NCBI GenBank assembly: GCA_965153455.1
Contig: OZ234499.1
Coordinates: 2,108,001 to 2,172,000 of the forward strand
From: Sphagnum compactum
Lineage: Eukaryota; Bryophyta; Sphagnopsida; Sphagnales
Reading direction: 5' to 3'
Length of the DNA stretch: 64,000 bases
Made by a program: the position numbers and the translations under genes. Numbering within the stretch: position 1 is the first letter of the stretch; each line of letters starts with the position of its first letter. A model generated the notes under the pieces. It was not told the origin of the DNA. It did not search any database and was given only the letters and a program-made list of their open reading frames with translations. This document shows, piece after piece, positions 13,636 through 22,700 of this stretch.

Positions 13636-14115
13636 CATGGTGTAAAGAAGGGTGTGTCACACTATGGCCTTGCCATTAAGGCAGAAGAAGAATTATGGAA
13701 ACTCAAATATTTCACCATGCAAAAGTATGATCTTCAAAAAATCCTCTAAACTAAATCAAAATCCTTCAAGATATAAGAACTCTATAATTAATCAATCTCA
13801 AGTTTCAACACAAGCTAAAATATCAGCTTTCAAAAATCCTCATATAAAAATAGACCTATTACCTAGGGGCCAAAATCCCTTAAGCTACTATCGTAGTACC
13901 TTGGCCATTTCAACACATGGCCGTCAAATAAATAAATAAATAATTTGAAAAATTCGTTTCAACAAATGGAATATTCCAAAATATTCACTATTATCCTTCA
14001 CAATATTTGTTTGATTTGGGAGAAACAATTTTTGAAAATTTCAACATTTTTGAAAATAATACAATTAGTGTTGAATTGGCCAAGGTACTAGGGTATACTC
14101 TATAATGAATCTAAG
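13636..14115 (+). repeat. Dispersed repeat family copy, interrupted by a MITE
   Basis: This copy shares long blocks with 17.95-18.31 kb: 'ggccttgccatt', 'atggaaactcaaatatttca', 'ccatgcaaaa', 'aatctcaagtttcaaca', 'ccaaaatcccttaagctact' and 'tataatgaatctaa'. Between the last two blocks it holds about 200 bp absent from the other copy, namely the MITE at 13,892-14,093. A 95-codon frame across part of it has no recognisable product and is probably accidental. Confidence 0.8.
13892..14093. mobile_element. MITE-like element, copy 1 (TIR TAGTACCTTGGCC)
   Basis: The left end reads TAGTACCTTGGCCATTTCAA and the right end is its near-perfect reverse complement (TTGAATTGGCCAAGGTACTA). The interior is AT-rich and non-coding, with the block 'gaaaataatacaattagtgt' near the right end. 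Compared with the uninterrupted relative at about 18.28 kb (ctactatactct), the element is flanked by a duplicated TAT (13,889-13,891 and 14,094-14,096). A 2-3 bp TA/TAT duplication fits the Tc1/mariner, PIF/Harbinger or CACTA groups. The superfamily cannot be fixed without the autonomous partner. Confidence 0.85.
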
Positions 14116-14994
14116 CACAATATCTTGCCTAGCAAGGCAAGGCCAACAAACGGTAGAGGCTTCTATAGGGGATTGTCTAAGAAAAACACTCCTCCGTTTT
14201 CATGGTGGTTTTGCATATGAAAATTTCCCCAAATTTTTGGTCACCGCAATGCAAAAATTCACCCCCCAAACAAAAAAACGCTCATATCATACGGAGATGG
14301 TCTTCCCACAATTGATTGACCCCCAATCAACTCTTAACAATTACTTGGTTGCCCAAAAATAAGACATCTAACATGGCCTAGTGATACATATGAGAATACA
14401 TGATAAGCATCAACCAAAGTTACCACGGCTAGAAGCCTCTTTGTAGTTGGGGAATTTTGGAGGGCCAATCTAGTTATTATGAGACATTTGGGGCATTGCC
14501 AATTACCCCCCTCAAAATTAATTAGATGTATACAACCCACCTTGCAACCTCAAGACACAAAACCCCCATGAGAAAGTGTTCAATTTTTGTGCAATATGCG
14601 GTGACCTATTCAAGTTGAATTGAAACACAAACAAGAGGAGCAACCACTCCGCCTAAATCATAGATGCATTTGCCTTGGTTTCAAATTGTCAAAATGGTGA
14701 TTGTTCCATAAATAATGAATGGATTGGTGCTATGTTTGTATGATAGTCCTTTGATGTTCACCGATTTCATTACAAGTTTCCCCTTTGCAAAGTGGGTGCA
14801 AGAAGTGGAAATGGTGACCACAAAGAGGATAGTTTGAAAACGATTGAATGTCATAGGCCCAACTTCATGCAAGTTTCAAGAGCCTACCAAAAGAGCTCGT
14901 TAAAGGAACATGTAGTAATGCTGAAAACATTGAAGTCGATAGGATTTACTCTAGACTTGTTAGAAAGTGTCTAAATTAAAAAACCATTGTTGTA

Positions 14995-15199
14995 CGTACC
15001 TTAAGCAACTTTGACACATGTTTGTCGAATAATCAATTAATTTTGAAAATTTTCATTTTGAGAAATAGAATATTCTTGAAATTTCAATACTTTTCCTTCA
15101 CAAAATTTTGTTCTTTGACAAGGAATTTGTTTTGCATGGAAAATGTTCAACATTTCTGAAAATAATATAATTAGTGTCAAAGCTGGCAAGGTACTATGG
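14995..15199. mobile_element. MITE-like element, copy 2 (variant TIR)
   Basis: The left end is 'gtaccttaagcaactttgac' and the right end 'gtcaaagctggcaaggtac'. The interior follows the same order as copies 1 and 4: aatcaattaatt, tcattttgagaaatag, ccttcacaaaatt, tcaacatttctgaaaataat, ataattagtgt. It is a diverged subfamily, using GCTGGC where copies 1 and 4 use TTGGCC. Confidence 0.75.
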
Positions 15200-15313
15200 T
15201 AGTTTTGGGGAAAGTTCATTGCCCGCAACAAAACATGCTGATGAGGAAAAAAAGAAGAAAAAAAAGGGTATGATGACGTTGAGATAACAATGGGAGAGAC
15301 AAAGACATGTATA

Positions 15314-15533
15314 CCATAGTACCTTGCCAGCTTCAACATATATATATATATATATTTCCAACAATTAATTAATTTAGAATATTTCATTTCAAAAAAAAAA
15401 AAGTCTTGAAAATTCAATATTTTCCTTCACAAAATTTCTTTTTAAATTTGAAAAAAAAAACCCATACTTCTCTGAAAATTTTCAACATTTTTGGAAATAA
15501 TATAATTGGTGTAAAAGCTGCAAAGGCAGCTAC
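15314..15533. mobile_element. MITE-like element, copy 3 (variant TIR)
   Basis: The left end CCATAGTACCTTGCCAGC is the exact reverse complement of the right end of copy 2. The interior keeps the family order but carries a (TA)n expansion near the left end and extra A-runs. The right end (gtaaaagctgcaaaggcagc) is degraded and has lost the GGTAC terminus, so this copy is probably immobile. Confidence 0.7.
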
Positions 15534-15899
15534 AGCAGAGTATCCTTTCTATTACTCTCTCTCTCTCTATCTGCACCTACCTAACTAACCCCTTACTACA
15601 CAACTCAAGTATGTACATCACCACATCATGAACTCATATCAAAAAATCAAAAGCCTTTTTAACAGTTTCAATACATTCATTGCAAAAAGTAACAACAACA
15701 ATAAAAGCATGGATCATAATGAATGGGACCACCACAAAACAATGGGAAACTCCCCCCCCTCCCCCTCCACTCCCCTCATTAACCTAGCCTAACAAGCAAG
15801 CATCTGATTTTTACAAAGGGCTTGGAATCATTAAGGATTTGGAGAATACAAAAGGTGGCTACATTATCATGCATTACAAAACATATTATTAAATGGGTG

Positions 15900-16028
15900 T
15901 TTGGATAATAAGGATTCTAGAGTAGAAGAGGTGAGAGGTTTAAGGGTTTAAGGGTGTAGGGTTTAGGTTTAGGGTTTATGGTGTAGGGTTTATGGGTTTA
16001 GGGTTAGGGTTTAAGGGTTTAGGGTTGT
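15900..16028 (+). repeat. Degenerate interstitial telomere-like array (TTTAGGG)n
   Basis: From about 15,930 to 16,025 the sequence is a chain of ttagggt/tttaggg/ttaaggg/tgtaggg heptamers with many single-base variants. The unit is the standard plant telomere repeat, TTTAGGG. The array is short, lies inside repeat-rich DNA and is flanked by unique sequence, so it is interstitial and not a chromosome end. Confidence 0.8.
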
Positions 16029-16319
16029 GAGATTTTTTCTTTTTTTTGGGGGTGATGGTTTGAAACTTGAAACTCCTTGGTCTGCTCTCTTACCAGCTCT
16101 TATATGTGAAGAAGGAGGGGTCTATGAACTAGTAGTGGCTTGGCATTTGCCTAACTTGCCCTATTCGGATTGACGATACGTTACCCAACGTAATGAGCAG
16201 GGGCTTGACCATTCCATAGTACATGACTAGTGACGTGCTAGTGTATGACCTTAACTAGGGACCCTTTATGCTAAGGAGTGCACCATAGGGGTGCATTCCG
16301 CCTCCTTTAATTTTTTCCT

Positions 16320-16960
16320 AAGGGAAGCTCGGTAGGCTCTGACATGGCCCTAGTAGGTACCTCTCTAGGAGGTCAAAATGCACCCTAAGTACAAAAAATA
16401 ATGGTGGGTGAAGGAGACAAGCAAACCCTAGGGACGCATTTTGCCTCCTTTCATCCCTAGGGCCTTTTATTCCTAGGGTTAGGTCAATAGGGCTCGGACC
16501 TACCCCTAGGGCCAAATTGTGCCTGCTTTCATCCCTACGGCAACATTCTTAGGGCCTTTGTTCATCCTTAGGGCAAGGTCAATAGGCTTCGACCTCGTCC
16601 TAGATTATAAGTGACTAATGGGCAAGAGAGGCACATCCTTTTGTCCCTTGGGTGCATTCAGCCTACCTTCGTCCCTATGATGATATGACTTCATAGGCTC
16701 TGACCTAGCCCTAGCAAGTAACTAACTAGGAGGCACATTTGGCACCCTTGTGTCCCTAATGTGCCCCCCATTCATCCCTTGGGTTAGGTCCGTAGGCTTC
16801 GACCTGGCCCTAATAGGCAACTAACTAGGGGGCACATTCCGAGTCCACCTGTCCCTAATGCGCCTCTTTTGCCCCTAGGGCAAGGTTGGTAGGCTCGGAC
16901 CCGGCCCTAGTAGGTCATTGACTAGGAGGCAAAATGTGGCCTAGGTATGTAAAAACCTAT
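16320..16960 (+). repeat. GC-richer ~100-bp degenerate tandem array
   Basis: A phrase close to 'ggtaggctcggacctggccc' followed by 'tagtaggcaactaactagga' and 'ggcacatt' recurs about six times. The anchors lie near 16,331, 16,485, 16,580, 16,691, 16,790 and 16,888, and most spacings are 95-111 bases. Between anchors, 'ttcatccctagggc' and 'tgtccctaatgtgcc' variants recur. The composition is far richer in GC than the neighbourhood. No open frame runs through it. It looks like a satellite or the internal repeat of a large element. Confidence 0.75.
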
Positions 16961-17334
16961 GCCAAAATTTCTTAGTGTAGTTGTAGGTAGCCTTACATAG
17001 CATAATAGGCCCGTGGGATTGCGGGCAGGCATTATTATGCTTTTCCAAAATCCCACCGGGCATTTATTTTATTTTTTAAAAAAATTCTCGTCATACCCGA
17101 CAGATACCCGCCAAGTATCACCCAATTTTTAATAAATAAAAAATCAAAGGGATTCTCACACAACGGTGTAAAGCCCTTTGGGGGGGGGGGTGGGTGCATG
17201 GGCTTTAGGGGAATTGGGGCCACACTCGGATCCACCTTGTACCTTGTGGGGCCCTTATTCCCCCATAAAGCCCTCTCCCTCGAGCTTTACACTAGAGATG
17301 AGCCCCAAAAAAATAAAATCTCATGACCTAAATA

Positions 17335-17544
17335 CCATAGTACCTTGGCCATTTCAACACATGTCCCTCGAACAATTAATTAATTAATTAAATTTGAAAA
17401 ATTCATTTCAACAAATGAAATATTCCTAAATATTCACTATTGTCCTTCACAATATATTTTTTGATTTGGAAGAAATAATTTTTGAAAAATTTCAACAATT
17501 CTGAAAATAATATAATTAGTGTCGAATTGGCCAAGGTACTAGGG
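17335..17544. mobile_element. MITE-like element, copy 4
   Basis: It starts CCATAGTACCTTGGCC and ends GGCCAAGGTACTAGGG. The interior is nearly the same as copy 1: attcatttcaacaaatg, aatattcactattgtccttc, aataatataattagtgt. The ends pair over at least 14 bases. I see no convincing target duplication (flanks ..aaata and caatta..). Confidence 0.85.
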
Positions 17545-17953
17545 CAATTAGGCTACAGTGTGTGCGTGTGTGTGTGTTTTTTTTGGGGGGAGACAATTTT
17601 TGCCACTATGGACCACAAAAAAATTACACAACCCAGTGTGAATTATTATTATTATAAATGGGATTTTTTATTTATAAAAAACCTAAAAAAGTGGCCAAAT
17701 ATTGAGAAACCCAAAAAAAATTAAAAATTAAAAACCAAAAGACTCAAATGATATCATATTTAGACAATGAGTAGTTCCTATTGTGATGAGCAGAACAAGC
17801 CAGGAAAAAAAATAAAAATAATTAATTAATTAAAAAAATTTACTTGTGCTGTCTGAGCTGTAGCCAAATTTGGCTCATTCCTCTTGTGGATGGAACCCCA
17901 TATATCCCATTCCTACTTGACAAACAAGAAAGAAAGAAAGAAAGAAAGAAAGA

Positions 17954-18306
17954 CAAGGTGGTGTGGCCTTGCCATTTTACATTAAAAAGTACCTTATTAA
18001 GGCAAAAGAAAGAATCATGGAAACTCAAATATTTCACCATGCAAAAATTATACACCTAATCTTCTCCCTCCCCCCCAAAAAAAATTAAAAAAATAATAAT
18101 CCTCTAAAAGAAACCAAAATCCTTCAATATATATATTATAACTCTATAAAAACTAATCTCAAGTTTCAACAGAAGCCAAATAATATATCATCTTTCCAAA
18201 AAAAAAATCCTCATATATATAAAAAATAGACCTATTATTTATTACCTAGTAGGAGCCAAAATCCCTTAAGCTACTATACTCTCTATAATGAATCTAAACA
18301 CCCCCC
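17954..18306 (+). repeat. Dispersed repeat family copy, uninterrupted
   Basis: The order of blocks is the same as at 13.64-14.11 kb, but without the MITE. The junction reads 'agctactatactctctataa', which gives the empty site for copy 1. The tail 'cttaagctactatactctct' with 'ataatgaatctaaacac' is duplicated immediately downstream at about 18,332-18,370 after an A-rich insert. Non-coding. Confidence 0.8.
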
Positions 18307-18479
18307 AAAAAAAATTAAAAAAAATAAAAATCCCTTAAGCTACTATACTCTCTATAATGAATCTAAACACCCCAAAAAAAAAAAATTAAAAAAATTAAAA
18401 AATTAAAAAATTAAAAATAAAAGCCCCTGGTAAACCTTTGCAACTGCAAACTTTAAGTAAGTAAGTAAGTAAGGAAGGA

Positions 18480-19262
18480 AGAAGAAGAGGAGAACAGAGA
18501 GGAGGATGTTATGAAGTGCTAGTGTAGTGACTGTCTGTCTTTCTCTCTTTGTTTCTCTCTCTTTGTGTCTGTGGCTGCTGCTGTGGCTGCTGCTGTTGCT
18601 TCTTCTGTTGTTGTTGTTGCTGTTTTTGTTTTTGTTGTTTTTTTTTTTCTCTCACACTAGATTACAAAGAGAGAGCATCAGTAGTAGCTAGTAGTCAGTC
18701 TCCATTAGTCATCATTTACAAACAGCTAGCTTGCAGCAGCATTTGCATTGGCACCCAAAACAAACAAACAAACAAAATTGCATTCACAAGCTCCAGCCAT
18801 CCATCCATCCAGCCAGCCAGCCAGCCAGCAGTTAGTGTTTCCATGCATGCATTTGTGTGGCAAACGTTTTGTAACAGGAAATTTGTCTTTTTGTTTCTTT
18901 CTTGCTTTGGCATTTGTTGGACTTGTAGCTAGCTTGCTTTGCTTTGCTTTGAAGAATCCCTTTTTGATTGTAGCAGCTGAAGAACTGGAAGAAGAGGATT
19001 AGTAGTTGCAGGAGGAAGAAGAAGAAGAGTAAGAGTAGTTGCAGAAAGAAGAACAAGAAGAAGAGTAGTTGGTGGAAAAAGAAGAACAACAAGAGAAGTT
19101 GCAGGAAGAAGAAGAAGAGTAGTTGCTGGAAAAAGAAGAACAACAAGAGACGTTGCAGGAGAAGAACAAGAAGAAGAGGAGTTGCAGGAAGACGAAGAAG
19201 AAGAAGAGCTTTGCAAGAGGACAATAAAATGTAATGCTTGTTGTAGACACGAAAGAGAGACA

Positions 19263-19300
<38 letters not shown>

Positions 19301-19719
19301 GCAGTGCAGTCTGTGTGCAGTTGCAGTTGGTTTGTGTGGTGGTCTGGAAGAATTGAATGCTGCTTATGCTGATCATGTCTTCCAGAGGAGCTGGAGCTTT
19401 GTGGGTGATTAGGAGGATTGTAGTAGGTGCTGAATTTTGCTCCTCGTGCATGTGTCTGTATGTACTGCATGGAGCTGCTCTGTTGCTGCTGCTGCAGAAG
19501 ACAACAACTGTTGTGAATTAGGCTTTAGCAGCAGGCAGGAGATCAATCTGGGAGCTACAGTAAAAGTGGTGAAGCATTCTTGGAAGAAGACTAGGAGAAA
19601 AATCTTCTCATAGTTTGTTGGAATCTGCAATGAAGGAATTATCTTCAAAGAGCTGCTAGGCATCGATTCTTTTGTTGCAGCAGCTTGTGTTTGGATCAGG
19701 CGAGAAAACGTGGGAGAAG
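18480..19719 (+). promoter_or_regulatory. Putative 5' leader / promoter-proximal region of the NLR gene
   Basis: Before the NLR start codon lie about 1.2 kb of low-complexity, strand-asymmetric DNA: CTG/TTG-rich pyrimidine runs (18,540-18,660), tandem CATC/CAGC words (18,795-18,830), the GAA minisatellite (19,000-19,215) and a (GA)n run (19,266-19,296). Strand asymmetry of this kind is common in plant 5' transcribed leaders. No clear TATA box or transcription start can be assigned. Upstream ATGs are present, so translation could be controlled by upstream frames if this part is transcribed. Confidence 0.4.
19000..19215 (+). repeat. GAA-rich purine minisatellite in the NLR leader
   Basis: Units such as 'gttgcaggaagaagaagaag' and 'gttgctggaaaaagaagaac' alternate about seven times with spacing near 27-33 bases. 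The + strand is almost entirely purine with recurring TTGC. On the minus strand this produces long Leu/Phe/Ser-rich frames, which are artefacts. It lies 0.5-0.7 kb upstream of the NLR start codon and may be part of the 5' leader or promoter. Confidence 0.75.
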
Positions 19720-22700
19720 ATGGGACGACAGTCGGAGCAAATCAAGTCTCCGGAGCTGCTGCTGAGCAGCAGCAAGAAGTTGCAACTACTCAACAACAAC
19801 AACAACAACAACAACGTGGGTGCAGATGTCGAGGACGAGCAGCTGCAGCAGCAGCAGAAGAGGACTCGCGCCGGATTCATGTTTCCATCGCCAGATAGCC
19901 AAACTGCAGCAGCAAGAAGAGGAGGGAAGCCTGGTGGGTTTTGTAACAATATGAAGCTGGATGTCACAAGTCCTTCAGGATCTGCGCAAACCAAATCCAG
20001 CAGCTGCACCACCACCTCCACGGCCGATTTCAGCAGCCCCCGCGGCATGACCAGCTCCACAACCAGTTCAAGAGGAGGAGGAGGAGGAGGTCGTTATTGT
20101 TACAGTCACGCGGGTGACAACATGAGCATGAGCACGAGTAGCACCAAGAGCTACTGCGGTGGTGGTGGCGGTGGTGGTGGAGTGTCGAAGCAGCTGGACT
20201 TCAGCTCACCAGGAAGTGCTGCTTCTTCCTCCAACAATGCTGCTGCAGCAGCAGCTGCTGCAAGTCCTCACCGAAGAAGCAGCTACTTGAGAACTCCTCC
20301 ACGCGCAGCCCACGACAACATCAAAGGAAGAACAACAACAACCTCCTATGAAACGACTGGATACAAACTGGATGTGGAAGAAGAAGAAGCAGCAGCAGCA
20401 GCAGCAGCACAATCACAAGCACCCATCAAACAACAACTTGGAAACATTGCACATGTTCTTCAAGCTTCCGGAGGACGCTTGGAGCAGCTCTACAAGAAGG
20501 TGCTGCAGCTGCTGCTTTGTTGTTTTTTTTCCAACACCCAAATCCCTCTCTCTCTGTCTGGACATCTCTTTCTTCTCCTCCTGCAATGCTCTTGTTCTTG
20601 TTCTTGTTCTTCAACTAAAATTGATGCCAAACTGTGGGCATTCATTTGACTGGACCATGTTCTCCTTCTTCTTCTTTCTGTGTAGATCTCAGAATCAGCA
20701 GTGAAGGATCACGGGTCAGTGTTGGAGGGATTGCAATGGGACATCCTCAAGGAGTCTGGCTATATCAGCTGGTATGGACTAGCTTGTACACTCGGAAGCT
20801 ATCTCAGCTGCCACTGCGAGGAGATAAATGAGAATTCTTCTTCTTTGTCTTCTTCTTCTTCTTCTTCAAAGTCATCTTCTTCGGGTTCAGCTTCTTCTGC
20901 TTCTTCTTCTTGGTCAGAAAACAACAAGTACATGAGCAGCATGAAGGTGCATGTGGATCTTGTCCTGGACCAAGTGGAGGAGCTCAAATTGTGTCTGGAG
21001 TCTGACAGCCATATCTACAAGCTTGTAGCCAGCACTCTCTTGTATTGCTGCTCTGTTGTTCGACATTTGGAAAAGAGATCTGATGGGTGAGTGTTTGTTG
21101 TTGTTGCTGTTGTTGTTTTTTTTTTTTCCTTCCTCATGCACATTTGTTGAGCTTCCTTCACATTAGATGATTTAAAAATCTGTTTTGCAAGAAAGAAAGA
21201 AGTGGCAGCTTGGTCTGAACTGAAAGTGTGTGTGTTGGTTTCCTGCATCCCAATTTTTTTGTTTTTGCAGATGCTCGTGCTTTGGATCGAGAATAAATAG
21301 TGCTCTGAAGCAGCAAATAGATAACAGTATACGTGAGCTCAAGTCTTTACAAGAGAATTTGAACTTTGCAACGCTTGCAGCTCTGGGCAATCGCACCCTG
21401 GATTCAAGCATTCCTGTCACCGGAGCTGATCCAGTTTATTCTAAGACACCAAGACAAGAACAGCTGACTGTGACTGTCGGTCTTGAACAACACATGACCC
21501 ACATCACCGATTTCTTGAACAAGAGTAATGCTAGTCGTGGTGTTTCTTTCATCGGTATCTATGGGCAAGCAGGTCTTGGAAAGACAACGTTTCTGAACAA
21601 AATTGTTGCCCACATCGAGAAAGCAGAGAAGCGCATGTTTGCATATGTGGAAGTGAGTGAGGATCTCCGACATTTGCAATCCTCTTTGTTACTTCAACTT
21701 GGAGGTGAGAAAAAGGAGTTTTCCAGTACTGCCCAAGGGCGCAAGGCAATACTATATCAGCTGCAAAAGATGAAGCAGCAATGTAAGGCGGTGCGTATTG
21801 CAGTTGACAATCTGTTTGATATCCGAATGGTTGGAGAGCTTTTCCCCCATAGTATGGGCAAGGTCCTTCCGACAAATAGCTGTGTAATTGTCACATGTCC
21901 TTCACTTGCAACAGTGAACAAAGTGGACCAGTTGTGTCGTACAGCTACACCTACGTATCGCTACCTGCCATTCAAACTGCCACGCTTGGCGTATGCACAT
22001 GCTAAGGCTCTTTTCCTCTCTCATGCTGCTTCACGGCCTCTAACCTCTCTCAGTTCTGCAAATGCCATGAATCTCTCCAGGTATGAAAACCTGGCCACTC
22101 AGTTCTTGCCGCTCTGTGATGGGCTTCCTCTGGCACTGAAGATTGTGGGTTTGTACTTCTCGAATCCTTTCAACCGCAATGAGGAGAATTGGATGGCAGT
22201 TGCCAAGCGTATGAAGCTTGTCACAGAGGCAGCAGAAACACCTGAAGACCAGATGTTTTCAAAGCTTATGGTAAGTACTGAAAGTCCAGGGGTAAAAAAA
22301 AAATAGACTTTTGACCTTGTGCAATAGCTCCTTGACCAGCTTGTTGAGGTCTCTAGATATTGCTCCTCATTTTGTTTGGAGCACTGATTCGAGTACTGCA
22401 AAAGCTTAACTAAGTTTTGTTGTTTTGCTAATTTGACACGCAGGTGATTTATGAGAAGCTAGGTCCAGCTGAAAAGGAAGCGTTTCAGGATTTGGCAGCA
22501 TTCTTCCATGGCTGGGACTGGCGAACCGTGCAGCGGATTGTTGGTAAACCACAATTGGATGCTTTAGTTGACCAAGGGCTTGTGCATGCCAAACTGACAG
22601 ATGTAGAGAGCATCCCAAGGATTGCCAAGCTGACTTGCTACTCTGAGCTCCCATGGAAGACAGAGATGGTGACGATGCACGATTTGTTGTATGCCCTAGC

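Noticed and set aside
18832-19470. Long minus-strand frames rich in Leu, Phe and Ser (212 and 150 codons)
   Set aside because: They are the antisense of the purine-rich GAA array in the NLR leader; composition alone explains them.
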